12,587 nt of DNA from Candidatus Zhuqueibacterota bacterium (GTDB lineage: Bacteria > SM23-31). Positions 6,562 to 12,587 of the stretch are shown piece after piece; position 1 is the first letter of the stretch; each line of letters opens with the position of its first letter. The stretch spans positions 1 to 12,587 of the forward strand of contig JADFON010000024.1 of NCBI GenBank assembly GCA_022562855.1, in the 5' to 3' direction. The position numbers were made by a program, and so were the translations under genes. The notes beneath the pieces are model-generated. The model saw nothing but the letters and a program-made list of their open reading frames with translations, searched no databases and was not told the origin of the DNA.

Positions 6562-7632
6562 TTAAAGCTTTTCCCATTCTTCCACGGGCATATCCTGTCC
6601 CAGTCTTAAACCACCAATTGCCCCGGCATATATCGGATCTTCAGTTAACCGAACTTTCACTTCTCCGAGATCGGATAATTCACTTGCGATTACTTCATCC
6701 AGACCTTTTATACGGCTTCCGCATCCGGCAAGAATGATATTTTCCATCAACAAATTCTGATACTCCTGATCAAACTCGGTGATCATTTTTCTTGTCGTTT
6801 TGATTATGTTGGGCAAAATCGACTCTACCGACTCATATAACTCTTTTGAGATGTCATAACTTACCAATTTACCGCTTACAGAAAATTCCGTCATTATTTT
6901 TGACGGCTTTTTACCTATATGAGCGTGCTGTTCCTTAATTTCTTTCAACCTGAACTGAGAAATACGTGCATTCGGAATTCTTGCCTTCAAAAGATCAAAA
7001 AACTTAGTATCGACTTGATTGCCCGCTGTAAAGAATGTCTGTTGATCTTCTTCTTCCGGTATTGCTCCGTGCATCCTGCAAATGTCAAGCGTTCCTGCCC
7101 CAATGTCAATTATTATTGCAAAACCAAAAACCGACATACCATATGAAACAAGGAAAGGCTCCGAAACGACTAATACGGCATCGACAAGTCCTTCCATAGC
7201 TTTTACCACCGCTTGCCGGTCATTAACGGTGGACCGTGCGGGAGCGCCAACAACCACATAAAGATTTTGCCCTTCTTTTCTCCCAATTAGAGATATGATA
7301 TGATTGATGAATCCTGAAATCGCCTCTCGTTGACGGGAAGCATCTTTTTGATTTCGATGAAATTCAATCACGCCTTTTTCAAGCGGAAAATGCAAATCCA
7401 GTGACATCCGGTTTTTAAAACACTCGTTTCCGAAGACTACGGACTTTCCTACAAGTTTGTAGGCGACCAGGTCCTTTGGGAATCCAACAACACTCGCGAC
7501 ATTCAGCAGTTTTCCTGAGCTTGTGGCGATTGCGCTTTGTGAGGTGCCAAGGTCAATTCCTACAAATAAGTTTTCAGAATTTTGCTGAAAATTACGGTAA
7601 GGTGTTGCCGGATTATCTTCTTTATGGATCAT
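6562..7632 (-). CDS. MamK-like actin-family ATPase
   Basis: A 356-residue bacterial actin (HSP70/actin ATPase fold), expected to form ATP-dependent cytoplasmic filaments. Phosphate-1 loop GIDLGTSQSA (25-34), catalytic-type Glu in VSEPF (E158), phosphate-2 loop IDIGAGTLDI (175-184) and adenosine motif LAGCGSRIKG (301-310) are all present, so it should be active. Several stretches match MamK, the magnetosome-aligning actin, more closely than MreB or ParM as I recall them: SVVGFPKD (48-54 region), SLDLHFPLEKGV (77-88), SEPFLVSYG, EEDQQTFFTAGNQVD (194-208), and the end GGLRLGQDMPVEEWEKL. The ATG at 7632 has GGAG (7643-7640) seven bases upstream. It follows tRNA-Arg by 44 bases and precedes the coiled-coil gene by 33. 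No mamA, B, M, E, I, O or Q homologue is visible, so a magnetosome role is not supported by this window alone. Confidence 0.85.
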   Translation of the reverse strand: MIHKEDNPATPYRNFQQNSENLFVGIDLGTSQSAIATSSGKLLNVASVVGFPKDLVAYKLVGKSVVFGNECFKNRMSLDLHFPLEKGVIEFHRNQKDASRQREAISGFINHIISLIGRKEGQNLYVVVGAPARSTVNDRQAVVKAMEGLVDAVLVVSEPFLVSYGMSVFGFAIIIDIGAGTLDICRMHGAIPEEEDQQTFFTAGNQVDTKFFDLLKARIPNARISQFRLKEIKEQHAHIGKKPSKIMTEFSVSGKLVSYDISKELYESVESILPNIIKTTRKMITEFDQEYQNLLMENIILAGCGSRIKGLDEVIASELSDLGEVKVRLTEDPIYAGAIGGLRLGQDMPVEEWEKL

Positions 7633-7676
7633 GGATCAACTCCAATTTCAAGTAAATGTATCATAAATTGCGTCTG

Positions 7677-7751
7677 TACCCCTGGCAGGACTTGAACCTG
7701 CGACCTTAGGTTTAGGAAACCTCTGCTCTATCCTGACTGAGCTACAGGGGC
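7677..7751 (-). tRNA. tRNA-Arg (anticodon CCU)
   Basis: A complete 75-nt cloverleaf on the minus strand: acceptor GCCCCTG with CAGGGGT, D arm GCTC/GAGC, anticodon loop TTCCTAA with CCT at positions 34-36 (reads AGG), variable loop AGGTC, and T arm GCAGG-TTCAAGT-CCTGC. CCA is not encoded. Two imperfections are visible: a G1-U72 wobble at the top of the acceptor stem and a G27-A43 mismatch closing the anticodon stem. The invariant T-loop and D-arm features are intact, so it is probably functional. The MamK-like gene starts 44 bases downstream on the same strand and may share its transcript. Confidence 0.95.
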
Positions 7752-7943
7752 AAGTCATATATTCTTATAGTGTGTATGACTAATTATATTGTGCAGTGAA
7801 TATTATAGAAAATCTGCCTGGTTATACGTACTTTATTGCTTATTCCTGTTATAACTGCGGTGGGGAATGATAATTATTTTTATCACTTACAGTACTTTTG
7901 AATTTTCCATATTTGGGCTTTCGGAATCTTTTTCAGAAATTAC

Positions 7944-7970
7944 AAAAGTTTAGTTACTTATTAAACTTTT
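7944..7970 (-). terminator. Weak terminator-like hairpin downstream of the CRP/FNR gene
   Basis: A perfect 9-bp AT-rich stem (7944-7952 with 7962-7970, AAAAGTTTA/TAAACTTTT) with a nine-base loop lies 24 bases after the regulator stop codon. Read on the minus strand the downstream U tract is short (UUUUG); on the plus strand it is longer (seven T, 7967-7973), but no plus-strand gene precedes it. It probably marks the end of the coaX-regulator transcript and insulates the tRNA. Confidence 0.4.
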
Positions 7971-7993
7971 TTTAATTGCGCAACCTGAAAGAG

Positions 7994-8671
7994 TTATCCA
8001 TATTTCTTTTTGAACCGGTCATAGTCGTTAATAAACAATTTCCCCTTTTCTTTTGTCACTGTTCCTTCTGCGACAAAGGCTTTTAAGATTCTCGAAATGG
8101 TCTCCCGCGATGTCCCGGCAATGTTGGCAAGATCACGTTGATTCGGCAGGTTCTGAATCTTGACCGTCCCGTCTTTTATTGTGCCTGAATCTTCAGCAAT
8201 CTGTATCAGGGTTGTCGCCACTCTTCCGGTTGCGTCAAATAGCGAGAGGCTCTTTATCTGAGTATCCGATTTTCGCAGCCTCAATGCCAGTTCCTTCAAA
8301 AGTCCTATGGCTATTTTTGGATTCTTTTCTATAAGCTTCAGGAATGTTCCCCTGTACAATACAAAAAGCTCTGCTTCGGTAAGTGTAATTACATTTGCTG
8401 AACGCGCAAGACCGTCCAAGAGAGACATTTCACCAAAGAAATCACCTTCACCGAGAATGGCAAGGATGACCTCTTTGCCTGTTTCGGAAAGTCTCGAAAT
8501 CTTTACCTGACCCTTGTTAATTATGTACAGCATACTGCCTTCATCGGTTTCGGAGACGACTGTAGTATCTTTTCGAAATGTTTGCGTCTTCAAGCTTTTT
8601 GCTAATTCTGATAATGCATTGTCTTCCAATTCAGAAAACAACGGGATTTGACGAAGTTTAGATAACGGCAT
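7994..8671 (-). CDS. CRP/FNR-family transcriptional regulator
   Basis: A 225-residue DNA-binding regulator of normal family length. The N-terminal cyclic-nucleotide-binding domain (about 10-125) has the phosphate-binding cassette GEMSLLDGLARSA (80-92). It includes the Glu (E81), Arg (R90) and Ser (S91) that hold cAMP in CRP, so ligand binding is plausible. After the long dimer helix (about 118-140) comes a winged helix whose helix-turn-helix is NQRDLANIAGTSRETISRIL (177-196), with the typical SRETxSRxL recognition helix. The protein has no cysteine, so an FNR-type iron-sulfur oxygen sensor is excluded. The ATG at 8671 lies 18 bases after the coaX stop, with AAGG about eight bases upstream, so it is probably the second gene of a coaX operon. 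Its regulon and effector cannot be read from sequence. Confidence 0.92.
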   Translation of the reverse strand: MPLSKLRQIPLFSELEDNALSELAKSLKTQTFRKDTTVVSETDEGSMLYIINKGQVKISRLSETGKEVILAILGEGDFFGEMSLLDGLARSANVITLTEAELFVLYRGTFLKLIEKNPKIAIGLLKELALRLRKSDTQIKSLSLFDATGRVATTLIQIAEDSGTIKDGTVKIQNLPNQRDLANIAGTSRETISRILKAFVAEGTVTKEKGKLFINDYDRFKKKYG

Positions 8672-8689
8672 GGCTCTTTACCTTAAACG

Positions 8690-9469
8690 TTAGTTGTTTG
8701 AAGATTTGATTATTCTCCGGTAAATTTTCTCTATCCCGGTCATCGTTAAGTCAGGCTCATAGTACTGTATGACGTCTGTTTTCTCTCTTATGACCGGTGC
8801 GAGCCCACCTGTTGCAATTACGGTGGCTTCGCTTTGCAACTCCTCCTTTATCCTTGAAATAATCCCTTCAACAGAACCTACAGCCCCATACAATATTCCA
8901 ACTTGCATGCTTTTTTCAGTATTTTTTGCAATTATCGTATCGGGAAATTGCAATTCGACACTTGGCAGTTTTGCGGCATGCATATGAAGATGTTGCGCCG
9001 CGGTTTCAAATCCTGGAGAAATGATACCGCCAATATATTCTCCGCCCTGCGAAACAATGTCAAATGTAGTGGCGGTTCCAAAATCAATTATGATAAGAGG
9101 ACCGCCGTATTTTTCATATCCTGCAACAGCATTGCACAACCTGTCTGCGCCGACCGAGAGCGGGTCGTCAGTCTTAATAGGCATTCCTATTGCGGATAAG
9201 CCCGATATCATTACCGGCACTACGTTAAACAAATTTGTCGATATTGAAACGAAATAAGGGGTAACATCCGGCACTACCGATGAAACCGCCGCGCCTGAAA
9301 TATCCGATTCACTCAAGTCCGTATCGGAAAACAGGGATTTAAGCAGAATCCGCCATTCGTCTTCGGTTTTGCGCGTGTGGGTGTCCAATCTCCATCTGTG
9401 TAGCAGCGATTCATCTTTGAATATTCCGATTACAATATTCGTATTTCCAATATCAACGGCAAAAAGCAT
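8690..9469 (-). CDS. coaX: Type III pantothenate kinase
   Basis: A 259-residue cytoplasmic enzyme that phosphorylates pantothenate, the first step of coenzyme A synthesis. It belongs to the ASKHA fold, so its motifs resemble those of actins: phosphate-1 DIGNTN (6-11), GADRL (107-111) with the catalytic-base aspartate D109, DFGTATTFD (129-137), SPG (151-153) and ATGGLA (219-224). The length is typical for CoaX. Type III kinases are not inhibited by CoA and need a monovalent cation, by family knowledge. The ATG at 9469 begins the first gene of a unit continued by the CRP/FNR regulator 18 bases later. The biotin ligase gene (birA) that often precedes coaX is absent; the upstream gene is the divergent amidase. 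The neighbouring MamK-like protein shares the fold but is not a recent duplicate. Confidence 0.95.
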   Translation of the reverse strand: MLFAVDIGNTNIVIGIFKDESLLHRWRLDTHTRKTEDEWRILLKSLFSDTDLSESDISGAAVSSVVPDVTPYFVSISTNLFNVVPVMISGLSAIGMPIKTDDPLSVGADRLCNAVAGYEKYGGPLIIIDFGTATTFDIVSQGGEYIGGIISPGFETAAQHLHMHAAKLPSVELQFPDTIIAKNTEKSMQVGILYGAVGSVEGIISRIKEELQSEATVIATGGLAPVIREKTDVIQYYEPDLTMTGIEKIYRRIIKSSNN

Positions 9470-9513
9470 TAAAATTCATCAAAAAATGTGACCAAAATTT
9501 ATTTTTATCCAAT

Positions 9514-9543
9514 AATATACAAATGATTAACTATTATTTACAA
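9514..9543 (-). promoter_or_regulatory. Candidate sigma-70-type promoter of the coaX unit
   Basis: Read on the minus strand: TTGTAA (9543-9538), an 18-base spacer, and TATATT (9519-9514), about 45 bases before the coaX start codon. The region is AT-rich, which makes chance matches easy. Confidence 0.35.
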
Positions 9544-9549
9544 GGAAAT

Positions 9550-9582
9550 AATATACATGTATATTTTCGTATAAGATTATAC
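9550..9582. promoter_or_regulatory. Two adjacent palindromes in the coaX/amidase divergent region
   Basis: A perfect 16-bp palindrome AATATACATGTATATT (9550-9565) is followed three bases later by a second inverted repeat, GTATAA-GA-TTATAC (9569-9582). They lie upstream of both divergent genes, close to the candidate coaX -35 box, a usual place for an operator. The bound regulator is unknown, and AT-rich DNA makes short palindromes more likely by chance. Confidence 0.35.
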
Positions 9583-9686
9583 TACGTTTTTCTTGATTTT
9601 ATTATTTCTTTTGCGCAATTTGCTTTTTCATATTTTCGCCAATAAACCCAGGATAATAAAACTAATATTCAACACGGGTCATCGAT

Positions 9687-12047
9687 TTGAAATCCTTATT
9701 GACACGACAGTATTTCACTATAGCTTTTCTTTCTTTCTTGATGCTCAATTCATCCTGTTCATTATTTAGAGCAGGGGACAAATCGTATTCACAGCTTACC
9801 GAGAGCATGGAAGGAATCGATACGCGTCCGTTAGAGGGAAGGGTGATCGTTCTTGACCCCGGACACGGCGGTCCTGCACCCGGGGCGGTAGGCACAGGTG
9901 GATTGACGGAAAAGCAGGTCAACCTGAACGTTGCCTTGAGACTGCAATCTTATCTTGAAAACGCAGGTGCAAAGGTAGTTATGACCCGAAGTGTAGATAC
10001 GGGAATGATTGCAGGTAGAATTGACTCTCTCAGGGGCGACGACCTCGACTTTCGCGTCCGGATGTCGGAAAATGAGGAAGCCGATTTATTTATTTCATTG
10101 CACCATAATTCGAACTTACCTCTTAACCGGGATTACAGCGCTATAGAAACATATTATAAAATGGAGGATTATTTTGCTTCTAAGGATGCTGCGCGGATGA
10201 TTCATAAACACTTAGTGAAAAATTTACAAATTCCTCTGAATTTTCTCCTTCCCGGCAACTATTATGTATTGAGAAATAATTCGAGAACTGCGATTCTTGG
10301 AGAAGCATCGTATATATCCAACCCTTCTTTAGAAAAAAAGTTGTCAAATAGTGAGAGTATCGAAATCGAAGCAAGCAGTTATTTTCTTGGGATATTGGAT
10401 TATTTTTCGAGAGGTGTTCCCAGAATTACCGGTGTAACACCGGCAGAGGATGAGGTCGTATACACCGATATGCCGGTTTTTAAAATATCGGTGCTTGAAG
10501 ACGAATATGGAGACGGGATTGATGAACAATCGATATTAATAGGTATCGACGATGAAGAAATTCCTTACACATATGGCTCTTCTCTTATTACAGCGGTCCC
10601 GTCAAAACCGCTGAGCAGTGGTGAACATAATCTGTTTGTAAACGTTGTCAATATTAAAGGTAATCATTCCCTGTTATATGAGTCCCGGTTCATGGTAGAT
10701 ATTCCGCCGGCTCATATTGTGGTAACTCATTCTCCGGGTTCCGTTCCACCTGACAGAATTACGCCTCTCACCATATCGGCGACGGTAATCGATAAGAATA
10801 ACGCCGCTGTTAAAGACAGCACCCCTGTACATATCAAATTCGAAGACGATTCCGGTTCCGAAGAGCTAAATTACACAAAAAATGGGGTTGTAAGGTTCTA
10901 TTACTCATACTTTAAAGAAGGCACTATCCCCTATACAATTCGTTCGGGAGATATTTCATATCAAGGCGCCCTTGTAATAGAAAACCGTGATAAACCGCTA
11001 TTGCTGCTAACCTTCACCAAGAAAGGAAATCCAAATGAGAGACTAAGGAACGTCCTTGTCGGTTTGAACGGCGGACAATTTGGATATACGAACGGCGACG
11101 GGAATATTTCATTCGAAAATCTTGAACAGGGTGAATACACTATTTCTGCAAATCTCCCGGGTTATTATCCTGCAAACCTTCAGCGACGCGTTTCCGGTAA
11201 CAGTTCTCATATTGAATCAGTCAATCTTGAACCAATGTACAGCAGTATCCTGTTTGGAAAAAGAATACTGATCGATCCCGAATTCGGAGGATTGGCATCC
11301 GGTTCAGTTGGACCGTCGGGTCTTCGCGCCGCCGATGAAAATATGGAAACAGCGCGCTACCTCGTGAATCTTCTCAAGGCTGCGGGAGCGGATTCCCGGC
11401 TTACAATAAACCCGGGTGAAGATCTGACGCCCTACTCAAGAGTTCGGCTGTCAAACGAATTCGATGCGCAATTATTTGTCTCGATTCGTCATTCCTCAAG
11501 CACAAATCCGAAAAATGAAGGACTTGCAACCTATGCCTACCCTACAAGCGTCAACGGCAAAAGACTTGGTGCGCTGGTGCTCAACTCAATGACCGATATA
11601 ATGAATTCAAGAGGCGCCGGCCCCATAGAATCAGCCGACTATGTATTGCAGCAAACAGGATGTCCTGCGGTAATAATAAATCTCGGGAACGTTTCAAACC
11701 CGGAAATAGAAGAGGAACTTTATGCATCGAGAAGGAACAGGCTTGAGGCTTATACGGTTTTTACAGCCTTACTGAAATATTATGCCGGAGCATCGAGTGA
11801 CTGGGGAGAATTTTCGGGGAGAATCGTCGATTCTGAAGGAAAACCGGTCGGCAATGCGGTCATCAGCCTTGATAAAACTATTGTAATTCAAAGCGACAGC
11901 AACGGAAGATTCAAGTTCATTGCCCTTGAAAACCGGGAATATTCCGTTTCAATTCAGGCTAAGGAATATAGATCGTTAAACGAAAAATTTGTGATTTCAA
12001 AAAACGACCGGTTGGAAAGAAATTTTACCCTTGTAAGAAACAGGTAG
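9687..12047 (+). CDS. Modular N-acetylmuramoyl-L-alanine amidase lipoprotein with a second, degenerate amidase domain
   Basis: A 786-residue exported protein. A hydrophobic signal (8-20) runs into LNSSC (C24), an imperfect lipobox, so a periplasmic lipoprotein is likely. Domain 1 (about 50-243) is an intact Amidase_3 zinc amidase: H60 in DPGHGG, E75 in LTEKQVNL, H139 in SLHHNS, catalytic E206 in GEASYISN. It should cleave the lactoyl-alanine amide bond of peptidoglycan. Residues 244-435 look like two beta-rich Ig-type modules; 437-513 and 708-783 are CarboxypepD_reg-like modules. Domain 2 (about 520-700) is clearly homologous to domain 1, but the aligned residues are F533, A548, R601 and N665, so it cannot be a zinc amidase. 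The start is TTG at 9687: it sits right before the signal peptide, with an in-frame stop seven codons upstream, but has no clear ribosome binding site. Cell separation or flagellar/envelope remodelling are possible roles (inference). Confidence 0.9.
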   Translation: MKSLLTRQYFTIAFLSFLMLNSSCSLFRAGDKSYSQLTESMEGIDTRPLEGRVIVLDPGHGGPAPGAVGTGGLTEKQVNLNVALRLQSYLENAGAKVVMTRSVDTGMIAGRIDSLRGDDLDFRVRMSENEEADLFISLHHNSNLPLNRDYSAIETYYKMEDYFASKDAARMIHKHLVKNLQIPLNFLLPGNYYVLRNNSRTAILGEASYISNPSLEKKLSNSESIEIEASSYFLGILDYFSRGVPRITGVTPAEDEVVYTDMPVFKISVLEDEYGDGIDEQSILIGIDDEEIPYTYGSSLITAVPSKPLSSGEHNLFVNVVNIKGNHSLLYESRFMVDIPPAHIVVTHSPGSVPPDRITPLTISATVIDKNNAAVKDSTPVHIKFEDDSGSEELNYTKNGVVRFYYSYFKEGTIPYTIRSGDISYQGALVIENRDKPLLLLTFTKKGNPNERLRNVLVGLNGGQFGYTNGDGNISFENLEQGEYTISANLPGYYPANLQRRVSGNSSHIESVNLEPMYSSILFGKRILIDPEFGGLASGSVGPSGLRAADENMETARYLVNLLKAAGADSRLTINPGEDLTPYSRVRLSNEFDAQLFVSIRHSSSTNPKNEGLATYAYPTSVNGKRLGALVLNSMTDIMNSRGAGPIESADYVLQQTGCPAVIINLGNVSNPEIEEELYASRRNRLEAYTVFTALLKYYAGASSDWGEFSGRIVDSEGKPVGNAVISLDKTIVIQSDSNGRFKFIALENREYSVSIQAKEYRSLNEKFVISKNDRLERNFTLVRNR

Positions 12048-12075
12048 TTGGGAAAATTCGCATAAACAAAAAAAA

Positions 12076-12102
12076 CGGTGAATAATTTCTTCACCTCTTT
12101 TT
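12076..12102. terminator. Bidirectional intrinsic terminator
   Basis: A 6-bp stem GGTGAA/TTCACC (12077-12082 with 12090-12095) with a seven-base loop is followed on the plus strand by TCTTTTT and preceded by eight A (12068-12075). It can therefore terminate the amidase transcript and, with an eight-U tract, the minus-strand gene at 12112-12372. It also coincides with the sharp drop in GC content. Confidence 0.75.
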
Positions 12103-12111
12103 CTCTGAAAA

Positions 12112-12372
12112 CTAATTTAAATTTTTTGAAATTTCTCTAGCAAGATTAATATCATTTACTTGTATACGGATTGAAGATATTTTTAATACAAGTTTAGTTT
12201 CCGTTTTACCAAAATCATTTATATATTTGAATTTTTTTTTTTCAATTGATAAAACACAACCATATGCTCCAAAGCCTTTTACTTGAGGATTATTGTTCCC
12301 AAAATTGGTATTAATATAACCCTTTATTGTGGATGTTTCATCATTTTCTATCAATTTAGGAAATTCAAACAT
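12112..12372 (-). CDS. Hypothetical small protein in AT-rich DNA, possibly truncated
   Basis: An 86-residue protein I do not recognise. It has no signal peptide, membrane segment or known motif. The sequence alternates polar and beta-branched residues (GFGAYGCVLSIEKKKFKY, TKLVLKISSIRIQV), suggesting a small beta-rich fold with a short C-terminal helix (NLAREISKNL). Codon use is extremely AT-rich, unlike every other gene to its left. The ATG at 12372 has a purine run (GGAAGA) immediately before it, too close for a good ribosome binding site. The frame stays open 26 further codons upstream (to a stop at 12453-12451) with protein-like content (NFGVNLLNG) but no ATG, GTG or TTG. It may use an unusual start or be the remnant of a longer gene. 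It ends at a good minus-strand terminator, which supports real transcription. Function unknown. Confidence 0.45.
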   Translation of the reverse strand: MFEFPKLIENDETSTIKGYINTNFGNNNPQVKGFGAYGCVLSIEKKKFKYINDFGKTETKLVLKISSIRIQVNDINLAREISKNLN

Positions 12373-12499
12373 TCTTCCATTTAATAAATTAACACCAAAA
12401 TTTAAATTATTTAAAACATATATTGAGTAATATACTACTTTTACTGAGCTTTATCAAGTACATTTAAAGCTATTGAAAACTAAATTTAATGGTACAATA

Positions 12500-12587
12500 A
12501 TGATTGATGATAAATTGATAGAATTATCAAATTTTTTGATCGATCATAAAACTAAAAATAAAAGTGATAATTATTTTCAAGAAGAAG
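12500..12587 (+). CDS. Hypothetical protein, N-terminal fragment at the window edge
   Basis: From ATG at 12500 the frame is open for 29 codons to the end of the window and reads as a plausible hydrophilic helical N-terminus (MIDDKLIELSNFLIDHKTKN). I do not recognise a family from this much. The same frame is open upstream to 12431 (stop at 12428-12430), with protein-like content including FTELYQVHLKLLKTKF and a possible TTG start at 12473, so the true start may be earlier. No clear ribosome binding site precedes either start. It is divergent from the 86-residue gene and shares its very low GC content. Whether the two belong to one acquired unit cannot be told here. Confidence 0.45.
   Translation, partial: MIDDKLIELSNFLIDHKTKNKSDNYFQEE

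Noticed and set aside
3267-7632. Reading the actin, feoB and diiron genes as a magnetosome island
   Set aside because: No mamA, B, M, E, I, O, Q or Mad marker gene other than the actin homologue and a generic feoB is present. FeoB and rubrerythrin-type proteins are widespread.
7944-7973. A plus-strand terminator with a seven-T tract
   Set aside because: No plus-strand gene or promoter precedes it, so it is reported only as the weak minus-strand terminator of the regulator unit.
1-12587. CRISPR arrays, insertion sequences and phage integrases
   Set aside because: I found no regularly spaced direct repeats, no transposase or integrase motifs, and no tRNA-end duplication near tRNA-Arg.

Overview
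The window looks like a chromosomal segment of a Gram-negative, flagellated bacterium. The best guess is a lineage of the FCB group (Ignavibacteria, Calditrichota or Neomarinimicrobiota type). The evidence is a truncated secreted protein of a family common in those lineages, carboxypeptidase-regulatory-like (CarboxypepD_reg) modules in a lipoprotein, O-antigen-type flippase machinery, and a small FlaG-domain gene behind a flagellar-type sigma-28 promoter. The phylum is inferred from family resemblance only. Base composition is moderate, except for a very AT-rich right edge.

Layout, left to right. At 1-328 (minus) is the N-terminal part of a secreted protein that runs off the window. At 557-736 (plus) is a 59-codon FlaG-domain gene with its own promoter and a strong terminator. 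From 856 to 9469 everything is on the minus strand, in several transcription units. Read in the direction of transcription these are: coaX and a CRP/FNR-family regulator (9469-7994); tRNA-Arg(CCU), a MamK-like actin ATPase and a small coiled-coil protein (7751-6298); a candidate structured RNA with its own promoter (about 6241-6027); feoB and a ferritin-like diiron protein (5924-3267); and a polysaccharide flippase with a SAM-dependent methyltransferase (3173-856). At 9687-12047 (plus) is a 786-residue modular amidase lipoprotein. It has one intact zinc amidase domain and a second that has lost every metal and catalytic residue. It ends at a bidirectional terminator, beyond which composition drops to roughly 20-25% GC. 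That tail holds a small unknown minus-strand gene and the start of an unknown plus-strand gene, and looks like the edge of an acquired segment.

How the genes fit together. The window is a set of small functional pairs rather than one pathway: cofactor synthesis with a regulator; iron(II) uptake with a diiron/ferritin-like protein; surface polysaccharide export with a methyltransferase; and a filament-forming actin homologue with a coiled-coil partner candidate. The most interesting item is the actin homologue. Along its whole length it resembles MamK, the magnetosome filament protein, and it lies upstream of iron genes, yet no other magnetosome gene is visible. Next in interest are the pseudo-amidase domain, the possible 6S-like RNA between the actin pair and feoB, and the FlaG-like mini-gene with a sigma-28 promoter.
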